8,394 nt of DNA, from assembly GCA_002336735.1 (NCBI GenBank), contig DDER01000036.1, positions 1 to 8,394 on the forward strand, in the 5' to 3' direction. Numbering within the stretch: position 1 is the stretch's first letter; every line of letters starts with the position of its first letter. Positions 1-5,387 of the stretch are shown piece by piece. Under the pieces are notes generated by a model that saw only the letters and a list, made by a program, of their open reading frames with translations, was not told the origin of the DNA and searched no databases. This stretch comes from Candidatus Saccharibacteria bacterium UBA1949 (lineage in GTDB: Bacteria > Patescibacteriota > Saccharimonadia > Saccharimonadales > Saccharimonadaceae). A program made the position numbers and the translations under genes.

Positions 1-42
1 GTTGCAGTTGGGGGTTGCGGGTGGGATAGAACTATTATTTAC

Positions 43-71
43 ATTGTAGCACACAAACCACAATTTGTCAA
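43..71 (-). promoter_or_regulatory. Consensus sigma-70-type promoter pointing left
   Basis: On the minus strand TTGACA (66-71) is followed after exactly 17 bases by TACAAT (43-48), a near-perfect -35/-10 pair. Transcription would start near position 36 and leave the window at its left edge, so the gene it serves is not visible. The first transcribed bases include C-rich ACCC and CCCCC stretches. It lies back to back with the small membrane-protein pair that starts at 260. The call rests on consensus match and spacing alone. Confidence 0.6.
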
Positions 72-187
72 TACACAAATGCTACCCCTCTAATATACAA
101 ATAAACACTTCACCTGCAGTATTTATTTGTTATTTTTATATAATTTATTACGTGCCGAAAGTAAGATATGTGATTGGTAGTGTGGGT

Positions 188-250
188 TGTAATTCCAGCG
201 AATAGTATACATATTGTATACTAGTAATCATAAGCTGTAATTCATGCGAA
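188..250 (+). repeat. Imperfect 15-bp direct repeat around a palindrome
   Basis: TGTAATTCCAGCGAA (188-202) and TGTAATTCATGCGAA (236-250) match at 13 of 15 positions, with starts 48 bp apart. The first copy abuts the palindrome at 203-223; the second runs into the Shine-Dalgarno region (GAAGGA) of the small gene at 260. Duplicated sites around a dyad are typical of regulator binding regions, but no regulator is visible here. The role is inferred. Confidence 0.5.
203..223. promoter_or_regulatory. Perfect 21-bp palindrome, operator-like
   Basis: TAGTATACA and TGTATACTA form a perfect 9-bp inverted repeat around the 3-base centre TAT. It lies 37 bp upstream of the TTG start at 260. The arms are AT-rich, with no following T-run, so a dimeric repressor site is likelier than a terminator. 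TATACT within it (217-222) could itself be a -10 element, but no good -35 lies at the right distance. A separate perfect TATAAT sits at 139-144, also without a convincing -35. Confidence 0.5.
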
Positions 251-259
251 GGAATAGAG

Positions 260-451
260 TTGAATAACAAAACTAACAAGAAAGTTTATATAGCGATCGT
301 AGTCCTACTTATACTTAATATTGGACAGGCAGTCTATTTTTATCAAGTCACACGTGGTCATGAGCAGTCCATCAATAACCTTACTACAAGTTGGCTAGAA
401 AATCGCACCGAGATAGAGAAGCTAAAATTGAAGGTGAATGGTGGAGAGTAA
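260..451 (+). CDS. Small single-span membrane protein
   Basis: This 63-residue protein has a short lysine-rich N-terminus, one hydrophobic segment at about residues 9-29 (VYIAIVVLLILNIGQAVYFY), and a polar tail ending in a charged stretch (about residues 46-58, ENRTEIEKLKLKV) that may be helical or coiled-coil. The layout suggests a single membrane helix with a soluble C-terminal tail; basic residues before the helix favour a cytoplasmic N-terminus. The TTG start at 260 follows GAAGGA at 248-253. The next gene begins 2 bases after its stop and encodes a protein of the same layout, so the two are probably co-transcribed and may be diverged duplicates. I do not recognise the family and assign no function. 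Confidence 0.65.
   Translation: MNNKTNKKVYIAIVVLLILNIGQAVYFYQVTRGHEQSINNLTTSWLENRTEIEKLKLKVNGGE
440..447 (+). promoter_or_regulatory. Ribosome binding site fixing the next start
   Basis: GGTGGAGA lies inside the end of the first small gene and sits 6 bases before the TTG at 454. It supports that start over the in-frame TTG at 391, which would overlap the first gene by 61 bases and add an N-terminus that is only its shadow in another frame. Confidence 0.55.
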
Positions 452-453
452 AC

Positions 454-666
454 TTGGCTAACAGACCAAATGACGTATTAAAAAAACGCGATTGGGTCGT
501 GTTGCTGGTATTAATTCTTCTTGTTGCGAGCACTCTATCGCAGTGGTGGTATATCGTCGGCAGGATGAACTCGCTTGAGGGTATGATCATGCAGTTGTCG
601 GAAACACAGATGAGAAATTGGAAAGAATTTCAGGACTTCAAATACGAGCACGCGCAAAATAAGTAG
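454..666 (+). CDS. Second small single-span membrane protein
   Basis: With the TTG start at 454 this is a 70-residue protein: a charged N-terminus (MANRPNDVLKKRD), one hydrophobic segment at about residues 14-35 (WVVLLVLILLVASTLSQWWY), then a polar, mostly helical-looking tail. It matches its upstream neighbour in order of parts: basic patch, single helix, aromatic residues at the far end of the helix, charged tail. The start was chosen from the GGTGGAGA site just before it and the 2-base gap to the preceding stop. The gene ends 14 bp before a strong hairpin terminator, so the pair forms a two-gene operon. Family not recognised; a membrane-anchored accessory or interaction role is only a guess. 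Confidence 0.6.
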   Translation: MANRPNDVLKKRDWVVLLVLILLVASTLSQWWYIVGRMNSLEGMIMQLSETQMRNWKEFQDFKYEHAQNK

Positions 667-680
667 ACATACTTTGACAC

Positions 681-712
681 AAAATACCACCCCGCAGATG
701 GGGTGGTATTTT
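681..712. terminator. Bidirectional intrinsic terminator
   Basis: AAAATACCACCCC (681-693) and GGGGTGGTATTTT (700-712) form a perfect 13-bp stem around the 6-base loop GCAGAT. The A-run and T-run are part of the stem, so the hairpin reads as GC-rich stem plus U-tract in both directions. It lies between the convergent small membrane-protein operon (+) and rplL (-) and should end both transcripts. Confidence 0.9.
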
Positions 713-745
713 GCATAGATAATCCAGGATCGAAGTGAAGTGAAA

Positions 746-1123
746 TTACGCGAGTTCGACGGTAGCGCCAGCCTCTTCGAGGGCTTTTTTGGCTGCTTCG
801 GCGTCGTCTTTTGAGGTTTTCTCTTTAATTGGGCTTGGTGCGTTGTCGACGAGTGCTTTGGCTTCGCCGAGACCGAGACCGGTGATTTCTTTGACGGCTT
901 TGATGACAGCCACTTTTTGGGCGCCAGCGTCTTTGAGGGTGACGGTAAATTCAGTCTTTTCGTCTTCGCCTGCACCAGCGTCAGCGACGGCTGGGCCTGC
1001 GACGGCGACAGCTGCAGCAGCTGGTTCGATACCGTATTCGTCCTTGAGAAGGTTTTTAAGTTCGTTGACTTCGAGAACCGTCAGTTTGGTGAGTTCTTCA
1101 GCTAATTTCTTGATATCAGCCAT
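746..1123 (-). CDS. rplL: 50S ribosomal protein L7/L12
   Basis: L7/L12 forms the mobile stalk of the large ribosomal subunit; dimers bind the C-terminal part of L10 and recruit elongation factors. The 125 residues match the family length and domain order: an N-terminal dimerisation and L10-binding helix pair (about 1-33, ADIKKLAEELTKLTVLEVNE), an Ala/Gly-rich hinge (about 35-53), and the compact C-terminal domain with the conserved KVAVIKAVKEITGLGLGEAK block and the VDNAP turn. The ATG at 1123 follows AAAGGAAA and gives the canonical MADIKK start; an upstream in-frame extension to 1261 has no family similarity. It lies downstream of rplJ in the same direction after an unusually long 243-bp gap carrying a repeat array, and is followed by a bidirectional terminator. 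Confidence 0.97.
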   Translation of the reverse strand: MADIKKLAEELTKLTVLEVNELKNLLKDEYGIEPAAAAVAVAGPAVADAGAGEDEKTEFTVTLKDAGAQKVAVIKAVKEITGLGLGEAKALVDNAPSPIKEKTSKDDAEAAKKALEEAGATVELA

Positions 1124-1297
1124 ATTGTTTCCTTTCTTAGAATCGGGCTTTGCTGGGCCGAACATCTCGGGCGCCTCAGTCCGCTTTTGTGTCAGTAGTA
1201 CTAGGTGCACAACTGAGCACGAAATGCTCCTAAATCGCTCCGACCTGTCCTGGCCGATCAAACCCCTCTACTGTGGTGGTTGGTTAATTTGTGATTG

Positions 1298-1350
1298 TGA
1301 CTTGCTACTTGTAACTTTCTTGCTACCTGTTACATGTCACTTGTTACTTG
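1298..1350. repeat. Degenerate 7-bp tandem repeat in the rplJ-rplL gap
   Basis: On the plus strand seven units can be read in phase: TGACTTG, CTACTTG, TAACTTTCTTG (4 extra bases), CTACCTG, TTACATG, TCACTTG and TTACTTG, consensus YNACTTG (CAAGTNR in the mRNA sense). The array is bracketed by two copies of TGTGATTG at 1290-1297 and 1354-1361. It begins 16 bp after the rplJ stop in the direction of transcription and would be transcribed with the rplJ-rplL message. It shows no strong hairpin. A slippage-derived array is the simplest explanation; a role in the L10:L12 ratio, by mRNA processing or protein binding, is conjecture. Confidence 0.65.
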
Positions 1351-1366
1351 ATCTGTGATTGCTAAA

Positions 1367-1891
1367 TTACGCCGTCGCGTGGTCGCGAATACCGTCGAGG
1401 AGGCCATGTAAGTTGCCAGACAGGCCATTTGTGACATCGTGAACTGGCGAAAGCAGTTGCGCGATAGTCTCGGCGATGAGCTGGTTCTTGCTTGGCAATC
1501 CGGCTAGGCTGGCGACGTCTGCCTGTGAAAGCAGTGCGCCCTCGCCTGAAAACGCACCTATCAGCACAAGGCTGGGGTGAGTCTTGGCAAATGCGTCGAG
1601 TACTTGCGCCGGTGCTACTTCATCTTCGCTACTAGTAGCGTAGAGTAGCTGGCCGGTCAAGGCACTCGTATCGACGTCCTTGAGGTTGTCGATGCTGCTC
1701 ATGGCGACACGAACCAGGCGGTTTTTGACGACTTTGATCGCCACGCCCGCTTCGCGAGCACTAGCGCGTAATTCCTGAACATCAGCGACGCTCAGCCCCT
1801 GATACTGTGCAAATACAGTCATGCGGGAGCTCGCGAGCGACTCGTTCATATTAGCAACCAAAGTTTGTTTCTTGTCACGACTAATTGCCAT
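1367..1891 (-). CDS. rplJ: 50S ribosomal protein L10
   Basis: L10 forms the base of the ribosomal stalk: its N-terminal domain binds 23S rRNA near L11 and its C-terminal helix carries the L7/L12 dimers. The 174-residue product has the family length and the conserved N-terminal pattern: DKKQTLV near the start, then a block around residues 25-62 containing VFAQYQGLSVADVQELRAS, AIKVVKNRL and RVA. A variable middle part (about 75-130) and a C-terminal helix (about 137-170) follow. The ATG at 1891 has a strong GGAGGAAA site. L10, alone or with L12, commonly represses its own operon by binding the mRNA leader, and the region upstream here has a long structured leader consistent with that. It is separated from rplA, its usual upstream neighbour, by about 5.9 kb. 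Confidence 0.96.
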   Translation of the reverse strand: MAISRDKKQTLVANMNESLASSRMTVFAQYQGLSVADVQELRASAREAGVAIKVVKNRLVRVAMSSIDNLKDVDTSALTGQLLYATSSEDEVAPAQVLDAFAKTHPSLVLIGAFSGEGALLSQADVASLAGLPSKNQLIAETIAQLLSPVHDVTNGLSGNLHGLLDGIRDHATA

Positions 1892-1975
1892 GATACAATT
1901 TCCTCCAAAGTTTGGTTATTTTTACAATGTTGACCACACCTCAAAACCCCTCCCTCGGGTCCTGCCGGTCGGTCC

Positions 1976-2050
1976 GCCCCTACCGTCTCGCTCGTCCTAC
2001 GGGACTCGACTCGAGGTGGGCGCTGCCCCGCCTCCCGTCACCCGCGGTGA
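1976..2050 (-). promoter_or_regulatory. Structured GC-rich rplJ leader, L10-leader-like
   Basis: This much GC-richer block lies in the untranslated leader of rplJ. In mRNA sense, GCCC-ACC-TCG pairs with CGA-GAC-GGT-AG-GGGC (stem arms at 2012-2021 and 1976-1990), leaving unpaired GAC and AG on the 3' strand, an asymmetric shape reminiscent of a kink-turn. Inside it is a small GTCC/GGAC hairpin (1994-2005). Just 5' of this domain, TCACC/GGTGA pairs around a 3-base loop (2038-2050). The string GAGACGGTAGGGGC resembles, from memory, the GACCGUAGGUG-type element of known L10 leaders. Position, structure and motif together suggest the autoregulatory L10 binding site; the match is not verified. Confidence 0.5.
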
Positions 2051-2139
2051 GGGCTGTTGGAGCAAAGGCATATTTTTTCGATCCGGATTATTAACGAGCT
2101 GAACATATGCGCCTATCTGATAGTTTTTCGACAAAGAAA

Positions 2140-2170
2140 AAGTCTTTGATTCTCGCACTATCAAAGACTT
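2140..2170 (-). terminator. Terminator-like hairpin in the rplJ leader (candidate attenuator)
   Basis: AAGTCTTTGA (2140-2149) and TCAAAGACTT (2161-2170) form a perfect 10-bp stem with an 11-base loop. Read on the minus strand the second arm runs into CTTTTTCTTTG, a U-rich tail, so it looks like an intrinsic terminator. It lies about 80 nt after the predicted start of the rplJ transcript and before the L10-like domain and rplJ itself. No leftward gene upstream needs a terminator at this point, so a conditional (attenuator) role is more likely. A second copy of CAAAGAC earlier in the leader (plus-strand 2235-2241) could pair with the first arm and prevent the hairpin. Confidence 0.6.
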
Positions 2171-2257
2171 GGGCTAGATATAAACTGTTTGTTACATCCT
2201 CGGTCACGGATTAAGCTAGATTGTAGCGGTGACTGTCTTTGGCAATGTCCACGAGTC

Positions 2258-2287
2258 AGTATAACAAAATCATAGTAAAACTGTCAA
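2258..2287 (-). promoter_or_regulatory. Promoter of the rplJ-rplL operon
   Basis: On the minus strand a perfect TTGACA (2282-2287) is followed after 18 bases by TATACT (2258-2263), or after 17 by TTATAC. Transcription would begin near 2251, giving a leader of about 360 nt before the rplJ ATG. This gives rplJ-rplL a promoter separate from rplK-rplA, as the intervening genes and the terminator after rplA would require. Confidence 0.75.
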
Positions 2288-2318
2288 CATCACCGGGCTA
2301 GAATACGCCAGCAATGGG

Positions 2319-2347
2319 TTGTAGTGAAAGGCAGAATATGAGATAAT
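2319..2347 (+). promoter_or_regulatory. Weak candidate promoter of the rightward operon
   Basis: TTGTAG (2319-2324) and GATAAT (2342-2347) are 17 bases apart. Transcription would start around 2354, only a couple of bases before the ATG at 2356. That would make the first gene leaderless, or else point to a later start such as the ATG at 2500. The match is modest, and another weak option is TTGGCA (2239-2244) with TATAAC (2260-2265). Confidence 0.25.
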
Positions 2348-2355
2348 GAAGTGAA

Positions 2356-3372
2356 ATGACGAGTTCTCTTGAGCGCGCGCCACATCAGCCTGGCGATATT
2401 CCCGTGCCGACCGGTGTTTGGAGCCGGTCGTGCGATCTTCCTGATGGGATGATATCGCCGAGCCTGCCAGAGCAACTATCCCCCTATTCGCCTACTCCTA
2501 TGGACAACACAGATGGGCGATTTCGGGAGGATTATCGACAATATAGTGATTTCCTGAGGGAATTGATCGACCGTGGCGCGCCGCTGGATGTGCCACAAGC
2601 GATCATTGATATGGCCAATTCAGATTTTGATGCAGGGCTGACACATCGGAGCGATCGTAATACTCGTAGCTTGCAGGATTGGATGGCCAGAACAAATGGC
2701 GAGGACATCGAGTCGGTGGACGGATGGCGGAGCTTGACTGAACGGTTGCTTGATGGAGACGCCTCGCCCGAAGATGTGCTGGTATTTATGCAATCAACCA
2801 GTCTCAATTCTGCGGAAGTGGCGCGCCTCGTGACGCCGTGGGGTATGCGCCTCGAGCATCTCCCTGATCTCTACCGGGCTACCATACACGCGATTGTCGC
2901 GTGTCATGGGGTTGTATCGGACGCCCATGAGCGGTCAATGCCGAGGACGGATATCAGGCCATATTTTGTGCGTGATATTCGCGATGCTATTGGACGAGTG
3001 AGCACAGAGCAAATGTTATTGCAGACGCGCGTCCAGCACGGCATAGATGGATGGCATAGAGAGACCGCGAGTGACAGGTTGATTGGACTATGGGTGGTAA
3101 CTAAGCGGCCATTTGGCGCAGTGAAAGCTCGCGACGGTGGTGCGATTGATATCACCGAACGCCGCGTCTCAATATTTCATATTGATCGAAACGCCGATGA
3201 AATGCCTGATAGTATTTTGCCGCTTATTGAACGCTATCGATCATATGACGAACCATACGAAGAAGGATTGGCGCTACTGCATGACTATGTGGTCGATCGC
3301 CTCGACACGCCGCGCAATATGCCGATGTCTGTGACGGTATATGCCCATAGACGTCTGGTGGGCAACTCATAG
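2356..3372 (+). CDS. Unrecognised 338-residue soluble protein
   Basis: I do not recognise this protein. It lacks a signal peptide or membrane segment and looks like a soluble, charged, largely helical protein. The first 48 residues are rich in Pro and Ser and may be disordered, or untranslated if the ATG at 2500 (MDNTDGRFREDY) is the true start; neither start has a strong Shine-Dalgarno site. Visible segments include DVPQAIIDMANSDFDAGL (about residues 78-95), a helical middle (LTERLLDGDASPEDVLVFMQ, about 127-146), a block around 181-189 (HAIVACHGV), and a strand-like C-terminal part (LIGLWVVTKRPFGAVKARDG, RRVSIFHIDR) ending in SVTVYAHRRLVGNS. It is the first gene of the rightward stretch ahead of thyA-folA-HIT, 46 bp before thyA, so shared transcription is plausible but not shown. 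Even base composition and length support real coding. Confidence 0.7.
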   Translation: MTSSLERAPHQPGDIPVPTGVWSRSCDLPDGMISPSLPEQLSPYSPTPMDNTDGRFREDYRQYSDFLRELIDRGAPLDVPQAIIDMANSDFDAGLTHRSDRNTRSLQDWMARTNGEDIESVDGWRSLTERLLDGDASPEDVLVFMQSTSLNSAEVARLVTPWGMRLEHLPDLYRATIHAIVACHGVVSDAHERSMPRTDIRPYFVRDIRDAIGRVSTEQMLLQTRVQHGIDGWHRETASDRLIGLWVVTKRPFGAVKARDGGAIDITERRVSIFHIDRNADEMPDSILPLIERYRSYDEPYEEGLALLHDYVVDRLDTPRNMPMSVTVYAHRRLVGNS

Positions 3373-3378
3373 ATCTAG

Positions 3379-3384
3379 TATAAT
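3379..3384 (+). promoter_or_regulatory. Possible -10 element before thyA
   Basis: A perfect TATAAT lies 7 bases after the preceding stop codon and 36 bases before the thyA ATG. No good -35 is present at 16-18 bases upstream, where the sequence is GTCTGGTGG. It could give thyA-folA-HIT a start of their own or be chance in an AT-rich gap. Confidence 0.25.
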
Positions 3385-3418
3385 TACTATAGACATTATT
3401 TAGCAGGAGAGGCCGAAT

Positions 3419-4396
3419 ATGGGAAGAGCAACATTTGAAGATTTTTCTTTTTATGAAAAACGAGAGCCTGACTATGAGTACCATAATCTATTACGGCGCC
3501 TGCGCGAAACTGGAAGAGTGGCCGTGTCAGGTATGGATGCTCGATCGTATGAAATATTGGGACATCAGATGGAATTCAATCTGGCGAATGGGTTCCCTAT
3601 TATCACAGAGCGTGATCTGACCAGGGGAACTTCACCAGATATCATCGCAAATTATGAGTCCAATCCCGAGCTACGCCCCCTAACTGGTCCCGCCAAGCAA
3701 GGCCTCGCCGAAATAATCGGTTTTATCAATGGCGCACGCACACAGGAGCAGCTAGAGATGTATGGATGTAAATTCTGGTCGCCATGGACGATGAACGAGC
3801 AAAAAACCACCAAGCGTGGACTCGAGCTGGGGGATATTGGTCCTGGATCATATGGTGCGGCCTTTCATGATTTTCCAACTGCCGAAGGAGAGCCTTTTAA
3901 TCAATACGCGGCATTGGTAGATCAGATCAAAGACCGCCCGGAGCTTCGCACACATATCATCACTCCTTTTATACCGCAGTATATATCACGTGCACCTGGT
4001 CGCGATCAAAAAGTACTCGTGGTACCATGCCACGGCATGCAGCATTATCATGTCGACCTAAATGAGGGTACCATCTCCCTGACTCATTGGCAGCGTAGTT
4101 GCGATGTGCCGATCGGACTGCCGTTTAATATGATCCATTATGGTGCTTTACTGATGATGATTGGACAAGTCACAGGCTACAGACCTGATCGCCTAATCTA
4201 TCAAATATCAAACGGGCATTTCTATGAGCCACAACTCGAGAAAGTTGATGAGTTGCTCAAGCGCGAACCATATCCATTCCCTCGCTTGGTCATGGATCCA
4301 AATATTAAGAAACTTGAAGATTTCAGGGTAGATCATTTTCAGATTGCTGATTACATGGCTCATCCGCCAATTGCAATGGGGGGCGCTGTCGTCTGA
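3419..4396 (+). CDS. thyA: Thymidylate synthase, divergent ThyA type
   Basis: ThyA methylates dUMP to dTMP using 5,10-methylene-tetrahydrofolate and releases dihydrofolate. Family motifs are clear: GHQMEFNL and GFPIIT (48-63), an equivalent of the catalytic-site Glu in AEII (E98), FWSPW (119-123), DIGPGSYG (139-146), the catalytic cysteine in VVPCHG (C204), QRSCD (225-229), GLPFN with N237 (the residue that favours dUMP over dCMP), and HFYEP (267-271). At 325 residues it is longer than the roughly 264 of E. coli, mainly from an insert at about 65-92. Two changes stand out: the N-terminal phosphate loop, usually DRTGTGT, reads SGMDARS here, and the second Arg of the usual RR pair before the active site appears replaced (LRTHII, 176-181). 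The ATG at 3419 follows GGAGAGG. Its TGA shares one base with the folA ATG, so the two are translationally coupled. Confidence 0.93.
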   Translation: MGRATFEDFSFYEKREPDYEYHNLLRRLRETGRVAVSGMDARSYEILGHQMEFNLANGFPIITERDLTRGTSPDIIANYESNPELRPLTGPAKQGLAEIIGFINGARTQEQLEMYGCKFWSPWTMNEQKTTKRGLELGDIGPGSYGAAFHDFPTAEGEPFNQYAALVDQIKDRPELRTHIITPFIPQYISRAPGRDQKVLVVPCHGMQHYHVDLNEGTISLTHWQRSCDVPIGLPFNMIHYGALLMMIGQVTGYRPDRLIYQISNGHFYEPQLEKVDELLKREPYPFPRLVMDPNIKKLEDFRVDHFQIADYMAHPPIAMGGAVV

Positions 4397-4950
4397 TGCC
4401 AGCAATGATAGTAGCTTACGATCGCCAGCGTGGTATTGGCAAGGGCAAAGAACAGCTATGGCGTCCGTACGAGATGGCGAGTGACAAAGAACGATTTCGT
4501 ATGATTAGCCGCGAGATGGGAACGATCATCGTCGGCTCAAATAGTCTGATCGATGAGCAAATCGACCTCATACAACGGCCATTTCCCAAAGTCGATCAAG
4601 TCATTATGCTCTCGCGACGCGACAAAAGCGAGTTTACGATCCCTGATATCGACATCGCGCATTCTATGGAGGAGGCACTCGAGATGGCTCGCCATGACCC
4701 ATTGATCATCGGTGGCGCACAGGTGTATCGAGCCGGGCTCCCCTACGCCGATCGCATCTATGCAACTGAGATCGATGCAGATTTGCCCCACGACGAAGCG
4801 ACGAGGTTTCCAGAGCTGCTGCCAGATCAATGGCGCGAGACCGAGCGCACGTTTGTACCTGCTGGCAAATTAAATGATGATACAGAATCGAAAAAACAAA
4901 ATATTTATCCATCTTACGAGGTGACGTATGAGCGAATTGCGAGGAGTTAA
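4396..4950 (+). CDS. folA: Dihydrofolate reductase
   Basis: This enzyme reduces the dihydrofolate made by ThyA back to tetrahydrofolate with NADPH. The 184 residues fit the DHFR fold: an N-terminal strand and loop (MIVAYDRQRGIGK, 4-16), the substrate-site acid in MASDKERF (D30, equivalent to E. coli D27), the nucleotide-binding strand TIIVG (43-47), RPFP (61-64), the cofactor loop IIGGAQVY (104-111), and the LPYADRIYATEIDADL block (115-130) with its conserved Thr (T124). The usual GRxTxES after the strand is replaced by GSNSLIDE, so the cofactor-contacting Arg/Thr are not obvious. The insertion KEQLWRPYE before D30 is also somewhat unlike E. coli. It starts on the last base of the thyA stop codon and its last 23 bases overlap the HIT gene, giving a tight thyA-folA-HIT operon. 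Confidence 0.9.
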   Translation: MPAMIVAYDRQRGIGKGKEQLWRPYEMASDKERFRMISREMGTIIVGSNSLIDEQIDLIQRPFPKVDQVIMLSRRDKSEFTIPDIDIAHSMEEALEMARHDPLIIGGAQVYRAGLPYADRIYATEIDADLPHDEATRFPELLPDQWRETERTFVPAGKLNDDTESKKQNIYPSYEVTYERIARS

Positions 4951-5386
4951 TCTGCGCAATGCCCGTTTGGCTGAACAGCAACGGGTTATGGAAAATATCT
5001 TAGCTGATGGCGTGTGCCCGTTTTGTATAGAATCACTGAAAAAATACCACAAAAAGCCAATTATCAAGACCGGTGATCACTGGTTGCTCACTGAAAATCA
5101 GTGGCCTTACAAACACACGACGTTTCATTATTTGGCCATCACGACCGATCACAGCCGGACGCTTGCCGATCTTCGTCCCGGCGCGTTCGAAGAACTGGGC
5201 GAGATGGCAAAATATGTCATGAGTCTCCATGATACTACGTATGGAGGTATCGCGATGCGATTTGGAGCGACGCCGGAGGAGGCTGAATTGACCGGCTCAT
5301 CGGTCAATCATCTCCATGCGCATATATTGCAGGCTACTGCTGACTTGCCCGACGGTGAGAAGCTTCGTGTCAAATTCAGCAAGTAG
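4928..5386 (+). CDS. HIT-domain (histidine triad) protein
   Basis: HIT proteins are nucleotide-binding hydrolases or transferases that act on the alpha phosphate of substrates such as AMP-lysine, Ap4A or other NMP conjugates. The 152-residue product carries the signature HLHAHIL (128-134), in which the three histidines form the active site, preceded by SSVN (124-127) as in many members. CPFC at 30-33 resembles the N-terminal cysteine pair seen in GalT/Ap4A-phosphorylase-like HIT proteins, though a full zinc site cannot be confirmed. The middle (about 52-77) has the strand pattern of a HIT core (HWLLTENQWPYKHTTFHYLA, ITTDHS). The ATG at 4928 has GAGGTGA 4 bases upstream and lies inside the end of folA. 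Clustering with thyA-folA suggests a housekeeping role in clearing or converting nucleotides; the substrate is unknown. Confidence 0.87.
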   Translation: MSELRGVNLRNARLAEQQRVMENILADGVCPFCIESLKKYHKKPIIKTGDHWLLTENQWPYKHTTFHYLAITTDHSRTLADLRPGAFEELGEMAKYVMSLHDTTYGGIAMRFGATPEEAELTGSSVNHLHAHILQATADLPDGEKLRVKFSK

Positions 5387-5387
5387 A

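Noticed and set aside
535..975. Minus-strand frame overlapping rplL and the small membrane gene
   Set aside because: Lys/Pro/Ser-rich frame-shifted shadow of rplL running through a terminator.
789..1358. Long open frame on the plus strand across rplL and its upstream gap
   Set aside because: It is antisense to rplL; the Ala/Ser-rich translation is a by-product of the L12 hinge codons and has no ribosome site.
1290..1361. TGTGATTG octamers as target-site duplication of a mobile element, or the array as a CRISPR
   Set aside because: There is no element between the octamers, and the 7-bp units have no spacers.
1821..2102. Plus-strand frames over the rplJ leader
   Set aside because: They lie in the GC-rich structured leader, have no credible start site and lack protein-like composition.
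2171..2355. tRNA or other small RNA gene between the divergent promoters
   Set aside because: No cloverleaf or T-loop sequence (GGTTCRA) could be found on either strand; the rplJ promoter and leader explain the region.
3419..4396. dCMP or dUMP hydroxymethylase instead of thymidylate synthase
   Set aside because: The Asn in GLPFN that selects dUMP is present (N237), whereas the dCMP hydroxymethylase group has Asp there; the folA and deaminase neighbours also fit ThyA.
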